This document shows, in pieces, positions 1 to 6,072 of a stretch of DNA of 8,488 nt; the stretch's first letter is position 1, and each line of letters opens with the position of its first letter. A program made the translations under genes and the position numbers. Source of the DNA: Treponema sp. (lineage in GTDB: Bacteria > Spirochaetota > Spirochaetia > Treponematales > Breznakiellaceae); NCBI GenBank assembly GCA_031283505.1, contig JAITBO010000276.1:1-8488 (forward strand), given 5' to 3'. The notes beneath the pieces were generated by a model. It was given only the letters and a program-made list of their open reading frames with translations. It was not told the origin of the DNA and did no database searches.

Positions 1-142
1 CTCGGAACAGGGCGGCAATTTGGTTGTAACCGTCTTTTTCAGCCCTGGAAGCATAATAGGTATATTTATTTCGGGCCATTGATTCTCCGGCAAAAGCGGC
101 TTGAAGATTCGCTTCCGTCTTGGAGCCTTTGAGTTCTTTCAT
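1..142 (-). CDS. Rubrerythrin, N-terminal part (gene runs off the left edge)
   Basis: Rubrerythrins are cytoplasmic non-haem diiron proteins that reduce hydrogen peroxide in anaerobes, using electrons passed through a C-terminal rubredoxin domain. The 47 residues visible begin MKELKGSKTEANLQ and continue with AFAGESMARNKYTYYASRA and then EKDGYNQIAALFR. This matches the first helix of the ferritin-like diiron domain: E20 is the expected iron ligand and Y27 is in the usual place. The rubredoxin domain lies outside the window, so a domain variant cannot be excluded. The start is ATG at 142-140, preceded five bases upstream by a strong GGAGG Shine-Dalgarno (148-152, minus strand). An in-frame ATG four codons earlier (154-152) overlaps that GGAGG and is less likely. 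The gene diverges from the M23 operon. I found no convincing PerR-like box upstream. Confidence 0.9.
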   Translation of the reverse strand, partial: MKELKGSKTEANLQAAFAGESMARNKYTYYASRAEKDGYNQIAALFR

Positions 143-241
143 TTGTTCCTCCATCTCTTGAATGTTTGCGGCGAATTTTGAAATCGGACACCGCACCTTT
201 AGGATAACATGATTTATGACAAATTTGAAAGGTCCCGATTC

Positions 242-454
242 CAGGACATCGGCGTTTACTCTCAATCTTCGAAAAGTTACCGGATTTTACGAATTATAAC
301 CGCAGAGTACACAGAGTTTCACGGAGTTTTGGCTATAAATCCGGTTTTCTCCTGTTTTCTCTGTGTAACTCCGTGCCCACAGTGGTTAAATTTCTTCAAA
401 ATTCCGCTAATTTGACGGCATTTACTCGGTAAAAAAGTAAACACCGATGCCCTG
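242..454. repeat. Long imperfect inverted repeat with CACAGAG/CACGGAG motifs
   Basis: The outer ends are inverted copies: CAGGACATCGGCGTTTACT (242-260) and, read on the other strand, CAGGGCATCGGTGTTTACT (454-436), 17 of 19 identical. Further in, CGGATTTTACGAATTATAACC (281-301) resembles the complement of 406-385. The core pairs CACGGAGTT (320-328) perfectly with AACTCCGTG (367-375). The left arm holds three related heptamers, CGCAGAG (301), CACAGAG (310) and CACGGAG (320). The right arm holds inverted CTCTGTG (359), CTCCGTG (369) and a degenerate third copy (378-384). The left arm is about one 10-base unit longer between its TAACC and CACGGAG. No target-site duplication or transposase is visible. 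It could be a miniature (MITE-like) or REP-like dispersed element, or a structured RNA or regulatory palindrome; copy number would decide. The rest of the 143-542 gap is AT-rich, with the two divergent promoter regions. Confidence 0.75.
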
Positions 455-472
455 CATTATATTTAATTTCCA

Positions 473-502
473 TTGACATTTTTATCTTTATATACCTATA
501 CT
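473..502 (+). promoter_or_regulatory. Sigma-70-type promoter of the M23-bactofilin-DUF327-RicT operon
   Basis: A perfect -35 box TTGACA (473-478) is followed after 18 bases by TATACT (497-502), five of six matches to the -10 consensus. Transcription should start near 509, giving an untranslated leader of about 33 bases. That leader contains the AAAGAGG Shine-Dalgarno (529-535). A perfect TATAAT at 510-515 is too far from TTGACA to pair with it. The promoter lies 19 bases beyond the end of the long inverted repeat. Confidence 0.7.
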
Positions 503-542
503 AAATATCTATAATCCCGATAATCATAAAAGAGGTACATCT

Positions 543-1598
543 TTGGCGTCTGTTCATGAATATAAACGATTAGAAAATTTTCTTGTTTTAAAGGTAAAAA
601 AAGGCTTTCTTTCTTTTATTAAAGGGATGTTCTCGTTTTTTAAGGTTATAGCAGGCGGGTTGACCCGGCGGTATACCATTGTCTTGGTCCCTCATTCCGA
701 AAAAAAAGTATATAATTTTCATATCTCGTTTTTTTCCCTTTGTACGGTTATCCTGATTTTGGCGGGGATTGTGGGCGCTTTTTTCTGGTACGGGGCATCG
801 TATAGCGGGACCCGCGGTGCGTTGGCCACCAAAGACAGCCGCTTAAAGAACACCCAGGCCAGCCTTGATCAACTGCGGGATGAAATTTCCCAGCTCCTCA
901 GACAGACCAGGAGTTTTCAGGCTACCCTTTCCGGGACTCTTTCTTCTTTAGGGGTGGATGTTCCGGCTTCCGCCGCTTCGTCCGCCGTTTCCGGGGACCT
1001 TTCTTCGTTCTTCGACATCCGGGAAACTGCGGAAGGTACTCTCCAGGAGGTAGACGATATCCGCAGTTTGACGGAATATCTGGCCTCAGTAGTCGAGCCG
1101 GTCAAAGAAATCGGTACCCTGCTGGCTTCTCAAAGCGCATTGTTGACGGAAATCCCCAATATTTGGCCTATCAAGGGCGGCATAGGGCATATTTCCATGT
1201 ACTTCGGCCAAAACGAGAATCCCTTTACCGGGCAGTATTACATCCATAAAGGGATAGACCTTTCTACATACCGCCAAGGGGATCCCATCGTTGCCACCGC
1301 GGACGGACAGGTGGTTACCATGGAGTATTCCCCCGACTTTGGGAATTTCATCATCATAAAACATAAGCACGGGTTTTATACCCGGTACGCCCATATGCTG
1401 TCCTTCCGGGTGACCAAGGGTCAGCGGGTTCAGCAGGGCGAGGTTATCGGGTATATAGGCAACACCGGGCTTTCTACGGGTCCCCATTTACACTATGAGG
1501 TTCATATCGGTTCGGACGTGGTTGACCCGTATAAATACCTCAATGTCCGTTCCGGGAGTTTAACCGGAAGCGGCGGGAACGTCCGAACCGGCCGTTAG
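543..1598 (+). CDS. Membrane-anchored M23-family peptidoglycan endopeptidase
   Basis: Predicted zinc-dependent M23 (LytM/lysostaphin-type) peptidase that would cut peptide cross-links of peptidoglycan in the periplasm. The 351 residues show a basic cytoplasmic tail (1-58), one membrane segment (about 61-83), a region likely to form a coiled coil (about 96-132), a low-complexity Ala/Ser linker, the M23 domain (about 204-333) and a short Gly/Ser-rich tail. The metal and catalytic residues are intact: H235 and D239 in HKGID, H284 in RYAHM, and H315 and H317 in GPHLHYEV. It is therefore probably an active enzyme rather than a degenerate LytM regulator such as EnvC. The start is TTG, set by AAAGAGG seven bases upstream; the next in-frame ATG (codon 29) would remove most of the tail. 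It is first in a run with a bactofilin 10 bases downstream, an arrangement known from cell-shape modules such as Helicobacter Csd1/CcmA. A shape or elongation role here is inferred. Confidence 0.9.
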   Translation: MASVHEYKRLENFLVLKVKKGFLSFIKGMFSFFKVIAGGLTRRYTIVLVPHSEKKVYNFHISFFSLCTVILILAGIVGAFFWYGASYSGTRGALATKDSRLKNTQASLDQLRDEISQLLRQTRSFQATLSGTLSSLGVDVPASAASSAVSGDLSSFFDIRETAEGTLQEVDDIRSLTEYLASVVEPVKEIGTLLASQSALLTEIPNIWPIKGGIGHISMYFGQNENPFTGQYYIHKGIDLSTYRQGDPIVATADGQVVTMEYSPDFGNFIIIKHKHGFYTRYAHMLSFRVTKGQRVQQGEVIGYIGNTGLSTGPHLHYEVHIGSDVVDPYKYLNVRSGSLTGSGGNVRTGR

Positions 1599-1608
1599 AA
1601 GAGAAGCC

Positions 1609-2070
1609 ATGGCCGGAATCAATAGCAGGAAAGATTTCTCAGTCAATACCATCATAGGTCCCAATTCTTTTGTTTCCGGAGATGTGGAATCCGGCGGTTT
1701 TACCAGGGTTGATGGCAGTCTGCGGGGCAACCTGTCCGCCAAAGGCCGGGTTATTGTCGGGGAAAAGGCGCGGATGAAGAGCAACATTTCCGGGACTTCC
1801 GTCACTATCGGAGGGGTAGTTTTCGGGAATGTCCTGGCAAGCGAACAAGTTATCGTTCTGTCTACCGCTCTGGTTATGGGGGACATCATTACCCGGCGGA
1901 TTAGGGCCGATGAAGGTTGTCTCATTCATGGCCGGGTGTCGGTCTGCCCGGATGAGGATACCTGGGTTCAAGTCGTAAGCGAATACCGGGACGCCCGGGA
2001 GATTAAATCGGCTCTGGCGGCAAACGCCGTTTTTCCCTCCTATGGGGAAAGCAGCCATGGCCAAGATTGA
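1609..2070 (+). CDS. Bactofilin (polymer-forming cytoskeletal protein)
   Basis: Bactofilins (PF04519, formerly DUF583) polymerise without nucleotide into right-handed beta-helix filaments, often at the inner membrane, and position cell-wall enzymes. The 153-residue protein has a short N-terminal tail. The beta-helix region (about 14-113) has the typical repeating hydrophobic/Gly pattern, for example FTRVDGSLRGNLSAKGRVIVGEKA, then ISGTSVTIGGVVFGNVLASE, then IIGRRIR-like and CLIHGRVSV turns. A polar C-terminal tail ends in YGESSHGQD. Length is normal for the family. The ATG start lies 10 bases after the M23 stop; the purine-rich GAAGAGAAG (1598-1606) serves as ribosome site and overlaps that stop, so translation of the pair may be coupled. 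Known bactofilin/M23 pairs (Helicobacter CcmA with Csd1, alphaproteobacterial BacA with LmdC) suggest it scaffolds the upstream peptidase. That is inference for this organism. Confidence 0.92.
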   Translation: MAGINSRKDFSVNTIIGPNSFVSGDVESGGFTRVDGSLRGNLSAKGRVIVGEKARMKSNISGTSVTIGGVVFGNVLASEQVIVLSTALVMGDIITRRIRADEGCLIHGRVSVCPDEDTWVQVVSEYRDAREIKSALAANAVFPSYGESSHGQD

Positions 2071-2623
2071 TTTTTCCGATACGGTATTTCTGAATTCTTC
2101 GGCCTATAATAATGTCCGGAGCGAAGCAAAAAAAAAGGACGCGGTTAAGGAAAAAATACGGGGGAAAGCCCTGGCCGGGTCTCCCCCAAAACCACGATTT
2201 TTTGATATTTTGGAAGAAACGGTTCGGGAAGTTGGGCCGTTGCCTGATGTGTCCGCATCGGAAGAAGCCCTTCAGGGACTGCTGGATGATGTACACAGCG
2301 CCGGCGACGCCCTGAAAAACCGTCCGTTTCCGGAGGAAATCAAACGCTACAAGCAGGCGGTGCGGGATTTTATTCATTACGTGGTTGAAAACGGTTATGC
2401 TCTGGAAAAACAAACCGGCATCCCCAATTATTTAAAGCCCGGTTTTAAGGGCCAGCGGGGAAGTGATGCGGCGAAGAACCGTACCGGATTTCATCTGATT
2501 CAGGTAGTAGATCAAAAACTGGAACAATTAGCGGCGGGAATTCTGGCGGGTCAGACATCCCAGCTTGAACTGTTGGCGCGTATAAATGAAATCGCCGGAC
2601 TTTTGGTTGATTTATTGCATTAA
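2057..2623 (+). CDS. DUF327 (YaaR-like) family protein
   Basis: A 188-residue cytoplasmic protein with no signal peptide or membrane segment. From about residue 48 to the end it matches the DUF327/YaaR pattern: FFDILEETV, then KRYKQAVRDFIHYVVENGYAL (about 96-116), then HLIQVVDQKLEQLAAGIL (146-163), and a final INEIAGLLVDLLH. The whole is helical and rich in Glu, Lys and Leu. No biochemical function is established for the family as far as I know. B. subtilis yaaR lies in the same neighbourhood as yaaT, the homologue of the next gene here, so the association may be functional. I prefer ATG 2057 to the in-frame ATG 2042, because GGGGAAAG (2044-2051) is well placed for 2057 and 2042 has no ribosome site. 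The gene then overlaps the bactofilin end by 14 bases. Nine consecutive A residues (2128-2136) encode part of EAKKKD near the N-terminus. Confidence 0.85.
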   Translation: MAKIDFSDTVFLNSSAYNNVRSEAKKKDAVKEKIRGKALAGSPPKPRFFDILEETVREVGPLPDVSASEEALQGLLDDVHSAGDALKNRPFPEEIKRYKQAVRDFIHYVVENGYALEKQTGIPNYLKPGFKGQRGSDAAKNRTGFHLIQVVDQKLEQLAAGILAGQTSQLELLARINEIAGLLVDLLH

Positions 2624-2659
2624 CAGTGTCCGGCCAGTTGAAGAAAGGGAGGAAAAGTC

Positions 2660-3643
2660 ATGAGTGATTATGATGATTATGATGGTATATCCCGGGAAGA
2701 TATTGAAGAAGATATTTCCGCACTGGAAGATGCCGGAGAAGAAGATATAACCCAGACCGATGTGATTGTTACTCCGGCGGACAACTTGGAGCCTCTGGCT
2801 CCGGGGACCCCGGTATATCGGTTGCGACTTTCCTATTCCAACGAAACCTTTTTAGCCGCCTACCCCGGTGAGTTCCTGCATTGCGGCAGGCAAGTGCTGG
2901 TTCCTACCCGGTACGGCAAAGACATGGCCCAGGTTATAGGCCCCTTGCCGTGCCCTAATCTCCACGGTTATTCCGGCATTGTCAGGATAGAACGACCGGC
3001 TTCCGGGGAGGACTTGGCAAAGACGGCGGCTAATAAAAAGCTGGAAGACGACGCTTTCCGTATCTGTAAGCAAAAAATAGAAGCCCACCACCTGGAAATG
3101 AAGCTGGTGTCGGTTCACTACCTTTTGGAAGATTCCAAAATCCTTTTCTTCTTTACGGCAGAATCCAGGGTCGATTTTCGGGAACTGGTCAAGGACTTGG
3201 TGGGCGTGTTTAAGACCCGTATAGAGTTGCGGCAGATAGGGGTTAGGGACGAAGCCCGGGTTGTTGGCGGACTTGGAGTCTGTGGCCGGGGTTACTGCTG
3301 TCACACGGTCTCGGACAAATTGAAGCCGGTTTCCATCAAGATGGCCAAAGATCAGAACCTGTCCCTGAATTCCATGAAGATTTCCGGTATGTGCGGACGG
3401 CTTCTCTGCTGTCTGGCCTATGAACATACTTTCTACAGCGAACAACGCAAGCTCGTCCCCCAGGAAGGGTGCAAAATCAACTATGACGGTTCAATGTGGA
3501 AGGTGCAGGAAGTAAACCTGGTAAGCGGCAGGGTAATGCTGACCTGCGAAGATGGCCGCCTCCTCCATATTCCGGGAACTCAATTTGAGAAAATCGATAA
3601 CCGCTGGCACATTAAGGAAGGCGCGTTAAACCATTCGGTTTAG
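2660..3643 (+). CDS. PSP1-domain protein of the RicT/YaaT family
   Basis: A 327-residue soluble protein. It has a strongly acidic N-terminal segment (residues 3-34), then a PSP1 region (about 52-260) carrying two copies of a CGRxxCC signature: CGRGYCC (C208, C213, C214) and CGRLLCC (C245, C250, C251), i.e. CX4CC-X30-CX4CC. A variable tail of about 65 residues follows. In B. subtilis RicT (YaaT) works with RicA and RicF in a complex carrying [4Fe-4S] clusters that affects mRNA processing by RNase Y and, through it or in parallel, developmental phosphorelays; conserved Cys residues are required. All signature cysteines are kept, so Fe-S binding is likely. No RicA or RicF homologue is in this window. 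The start is well supported by GGGAGGA (2647-2653) seven bases before ATG. It is last in the operon, 36 bases after DUF327. The family call is firm; its role in spirochaetes is unknown. Confidence 0.9.
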   Translation: MSDYDDYDGISREDIEEDISALEDAGEEDITQTDVIVTPADNLEPLAPGTPVYRLRLSYSNETFLAAYPGEFLHCGRQVLVPTRYGKDMAQVIGPLPCPNLHGYSGIVRIERPASGEDLAKTAANKKLEDDAFRICKQKIEAHHLEMKLVSVHYLLEDSKILFFFTAESRVDFRELVKDLVGVFKTRIELRQIGVRDEARVVGGLGVCGRGYCCHTVSDKLKPVSIKMAKDQNLSLNSMKISGMCGRLLCCLAYEHTFYSEQRKLVPQEGCKINYDGSMWKVQEVNLVSGRVMLTCEDGRLLHIPGTQFEKIDNRWHIKEGALNHSV

Positions 3644-3657
3644 TTCTACCCCAGGGA

Positions 3658-3737
3658 TTTTCCGGAAAACAGCCGCCTACCTGAAAGACCCGGGCCTATG
3701 CTGGTGTGATCCATGTCCCATCCGGCGGGAAGGCCCG
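3658..3737. repeat. Small inverted repeats between the convergent ends of the RicT-like gene and cheB
   Basis: The 94-base gap holds a perfect 12-base palindrome TTTTCCGGAAAA (3658-3669) and a 7-base inverted repeat CGGGCCT (3691-3697) / AGGCCCG (3731-3737) with a 33-base loop, next to the cheB stop. Neither is followed by a T-run on either strand, so neither looks like a standard intrinsic terminator. They may still help end the two converging transcripts. Function is uncertain. Confidence 0.35.
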
Positions 3738-4877
3738 TCACCGGGGAGTTTTTGCGATGGCACAGATCCGGCTGGCCATGTTTTGCAGGGCAACCTGCTC
3801 CTGTACGTGGCCCAGTTCGTAGGCTACCCTGGGCATACCGTATACAACGGCGCTCTTTTCATCCTGGCCCAGGGTCATTCCCCCTTCCTGGAAAATAGCT
3901 CCCAACTGTTCCGCGCCGTCCCGGCCCATACCGGTCATGATGACCCCCAGGACATGGTTGCCGTAGGCTTTAGCCACCGAAGCAAAAAGTACATCCGCAG
4001 ACGGCCGGTGACCGCTTACCGGCGGGGCATCCGACAGATGGGCGATGGCCGCCAGGGACTTCCGCTCAACCTCCAGGTGTTTGTTACCCTGGGCTATAAG
4101 GATGCGGCCGGGACGGATAAGGTCGCCTTCTTCCGCTTCCTTTACTTCCAGGGGACAAAGCCTGTCAAGGCTTTTGGCGAATTCATTGGTGAATCCCGGA
4201 GGCATATGCTGGACCACCACTATCGGGACGCTTAAATCCTTGTCCAGGTTGGCAAAGACCACCCGCAGAGCATCAGGACCGCCGGTGGAGATACCGATGG
4301 CGATAATCTCGGTTTTCCCCGGTTTCCGCAGGGGAACCGGCGACGCCTTGGGAGCCACCGGCATAACGGCGAAAGGCGATTTGGTATGTACGGCGGTGTC
4401 CGCCGGAGCGCTTTCTGTTTTTTTGGAGTATTCTACCGGAGTAAGGACTTTCTTCCCCTGATTGCGCCGGTACTGCCCGCCATAGATTAGGAGCAGGTTG
4501 GTCAGATTGTCTTTTACGGAACTCAGGTCTTCCGACACCGAACCGGAAGGTTTCATAATAAAGTCACTGGCCCCCAAAGCCAGAGCTTCCATAGTGATTT
4601 CCGCCCCCCTCCGAGCGATAGAAGAAAGAATAATAACCGGGATGGAAATTCCCCGGTTTTTCCGCTCTTTAAGAAATTCAATGCCGTTCATTTCCGGCAT
4701 TTCAAGGTCTAACACCATAACGTCCGGGTTAACCCGGGGTATCTTTTGCAAGGCAAAAACCCCGTTCATTGCCTTGTCCGCTACCACCAGTCCGGGGGTT
4801 GACTCTACCATGTGACCAATCAAATTGCGCATTAACGCCGAATCGTCAACAATCAGGACTGATATTTCATCTGCCAC
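3738..4877 (-). CDS. cheB: CheB, chemotaxis receptor methylesterase/glutamine deamidase
   Basis: CheB removes methyl groups from glutamates of chemoreceptors, and deamidates some glutamines, to adapt the chemotaxis signal; phosphorylation by CheA activates it. The 379 residues carry a receiver domain (about 5-125) with the acidic pocket D11/D12, phosphoacceptor D57 in VLDLEMP, S85 and K109. A Lys/Pro/Ser-rich linker (about 135-188) follows, then the esterase domain (190-375). The catalytic triad is intact: S197 in GISTGGP, H224 in VQHMPP and D320 in TGMGRDGA, with spacing close to that of enteric CheB. The start is GTG (4877-4875) with AAGGAGT upstream (4889-4883). The first in-frame ATG (codon 16) would delete the D11/D12 pocket, so GTG is nearly certain. 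cheR lies 31 bases upstream on the same strand and the two are presumably co-transcribed. No cheA, cheW or cheY is in the window. Confidence 0.96.
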   Translation of the reverse strand: MADEISVLIVDDSALMRNLIGHMVESTPGLVVADKAMNGVFALQKIPRVNPDVMVLDLEMPEMNGIEFLKERKNRGISIPVIILSSIARRGAEITMEALALGASDFIMKPSGSVSEDLSSVKDNLTNLLLIYGGQYRRNQGKKVLTPVEYSKKTESAPADTAVHTKSPFAVMPVAPKASPVPLRKPGKTEIIAIGISTGGPDALRVVFANLDKDLSVPIVVVQHMPPGFTNEFAKSLDRLCPLEVKEAEEGDLIRPGRILIAQGNKHLEVERKSLAAIAHLSDAPPVSGHRPSADVLFASVAKAYGNHVLGVIMTGMGRDGAEQLGAIFQEGGMTLGQDEKSAVVYGMPRVAYELGHVQEQVALQNMASRICAIAKTPR

Positions 4878-4908
4878 AATACACTCCTTAAACGCAAACT
4901 ACCCGAAT

Positions 4909-5730
4909 CTATATGAACTTCCGGTAGAATGTTGCCCATTGGGTCTTAACAAATTCGAATTTGGTGTCCATTCCGAAAAGAGATTCGGAATGTCCGATAA
5001 ACAGGAACGATTTGGACGCCATGGAATCCCAAAAGCGGTTTATCACCGCATTCTGTGCGGCTTCATCAAAATAGATGATCACGTTACGGCAGAATACTAT
5101 ATCAAGGTTTCTGAGTCCTGAATCATTTTTCAAATTATGGTAGTCAAACCTGATTTTGGACATAATATCCGCATGAACCTTATAACCGCCTTCTACTTTA
5201 TCAAAATACTTTTTAAGGTACCCATCGGGAATACCAGAGATACGACTGTCCGCATAAACCCCTTCTTTTGCCGTCATAAGACACTTGAGGCTAATATCAC
5301 TGGCTACGATCTCATATTTCCAGGGTGGAGGCAGAATCTCGTGCATCAACATGGCGATAGTATAAGGTTCCTCACCGGTGGAACAACCAGCGCTCCAAAT
5401 TTTCAGAGTTGTATTGGGGCTTCCCTTCCTGATTTTCAACAATTCCGGCACGACAAAATGTTCCAGGGCGTCAAAATGGGCCTGATTCCGGAAAAAACGG
5501 GTTAAATTCGTGGTAATGGAATCAAGAAAACTCTTGAGTTCTTCCTTATCCTTTGAAATTGCGGCAAAATAAATTTTAACCGAATCAATATTTTTTTCCC
5601 TGAGCCGTTCCTTGAGCCTGCTTTCCAGGATAGACCGGTTGGTTGAGGTAAAATGAATACCGCTCTCATTGTAGATAAGGGTCCGGTATAACGCAAAATC
5701 GGTATCAGTTAAAAACTCATTACCCACCAT
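4909..5730 (-). CDS. cheR: CheR, chemotaxis receptor methyltransferase
   Basis: CheR transfers methyl groups from S-adenosylmethionine to glutamates of chemoreceptors, opposing CheB. Counted from my preferred start, the 273 residues show an all-helical N-terminal domain (about 7-80) with LIYNESGIHF, ESRLKERLR and TTNLTRFFR, and a Rossmann methyltransferase domain. That domain has the SAM-binding motif WSAGCSTGEEPYTIAML (112-128), ASDIS (143-147) and FCRNVIIYF (213-221). The length is normal. I place the start at ATG 5730-5728 rather than an in-frame TTG at 5766, because that TTG is part of a TTGACA -35 box (5766-5761) whose -10 box (5743-5738) ends seven bases before the ATG. Family members also usually begin just before the LTDTDF-like segment. 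No Shine-Dalgarno precedes either candidate. The mRNA is probably leaderless or nearly so. It lacks the TPR extension of some CheR proteins. Confidence 0.95.
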   Translation of the reverse strand: MVGNEFLTDTDFALYRTLIYNESGIHFTSTNRSILESRLKERLREKNIDSVKIYFAAISKDKEELKSFLDSITTNLTRFFRNQAHFDALEHFVVPELLKIRKGSPNTTLKIWSAGCSTGEEPYTIAMLMHEILPPPWKYEIVASDISLKCLMTAKEGVYADSRISGIPDGYLKKYFDKVEGGYKVHADIMSKIRFDYHNLKNDSGLRNLDIVFCRNVIIYFDEAAQNAVINRFWDSMASKSFLFIGHSESLFGMDTKFEFVKTQWATFYRKFI

Positions 5731-5737
5731 ACTATTT

Positions 5738-5766
5738 ATAGTAAGGACTGTAAGAGGGGATGTCAA
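5738..5766 (-). promoter_or_regulatory. Promoter of cheR-cheB, ending at the cheR start codon
   Basis: On the minus strand a perfect -35 TTGACA (5766-5761) and TACTAT (5743-5738) are separated by the ideal 17 bases. The expected transcription start lies about seven bases further, at or next to ATG 5730. TATAAA (5740-5735) is an alternative -10 with a poor 20-base spacer. I see no sigma-28-type (TAAA-N15-GCCGATAA) chemotaxis promoter. Confidence 0.65.
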
Positions 5767-5886
5767 TTGGTCGTTACAAAAATTTACTATTTTATCCTCG
5801 ACTTGTTCTCAAATTCGGGCCGCGACAAGGGGAAGTCAGGCTTCTAGTATGCGGGGAGTCCAAAAATCATGAAAATTTAGAGATTG

Positions 5887-5940
5887 TCCCAAAACTAATT
5901 AACTGTGTGCTGACACCTGCGGTTTTGGGGAAGCCTTTTT
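5887..5940 (+). terminator. Stem-loop with trailing T-run, possible terminator of an unidentified + strand transcript
   Basis: CCCAAAAC (5888-5895) pairs perfectly with GTTTTGGG (5922-5929), extended by a T-G wobble at each end, and a small GTGT/ACAC hairpin (5905-5908/5913-5916) sits inside. A T5 run (5936-5940) follows six bases after the stem. A shorter alternative, GGTTT/AAGCC (5921-5925/5931-5935), abuts the T-run directly. Only the + strand has a T-run, yet no + strand gene ends here. It may end a small RNA starting near 5770-5800, or be chance. The rest of 5767-6148 holds no credible gene. Confidence 0.3.
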
Positions 5941-6072
5941 ATTAACTCTTATGGCGTTTTTTTGAAAAATTCTCCTCCTCTTGTATTAGACTTGTAAGAC
6001 AACCACCGGCCGCAAGACTGTGGCGTTTTTAATGGAAATTGCGGGGATTTTCAAACAATTTTGAACAACCCT

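Noticed and set aside
53..64. ATAATAGGTATA shared with the pyrG start region (6173-6184)
   Set aside because: One copy is inside rubrerythrin coding sequence. A single 12-base match is expected by chance in a window this long.
209..415. Open frame for a 68-residue protein on the + strand
   Set aside because: It lies across the left arm and core of the inverted repeat, has no ribosome site, and its Cys/Phe/Arg-rich product resembles no family I know.
1086..1487. Long minus-strand frames inside the M23, bactofilin, RicT-like and pyrG genes
   Set aside because: They lie opposite well-supported genes, lack ribosome sites and encode no recognisable domains, so they are shadows of the real coding strand.
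2042..2056. ATG start five codons upstream for the DUF327 gene
   Set aside because: GGGGAAAG is spaced for ATG 2057, while ATG 2042 has no ribosome site and would add GKAA before the MAKIDF-type beginning.
3658..3737. A bidirectional intrinsic terminator between the convergent genes
   Set aside because: The palindrome and the inverted repeat lack T-runs on either strand, so I list them only as inverted repeats.
5731..5766. TTG start for cheR giving 12 extra N-terminal residues
   Set aside because: The TTG belongs to a TTGACA promoter box, has no ribosome site, and the extra residues precede the usual family N-terminus.
5760..5945. Open frame for a 61-residue protein on the + strand
   Set aside because: It begins inside the cheR promoter with a purine-rich tract too close to the ATG to act as a ribosome site, and it covers the inverted repeat and T-run. 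No recognisable domain.
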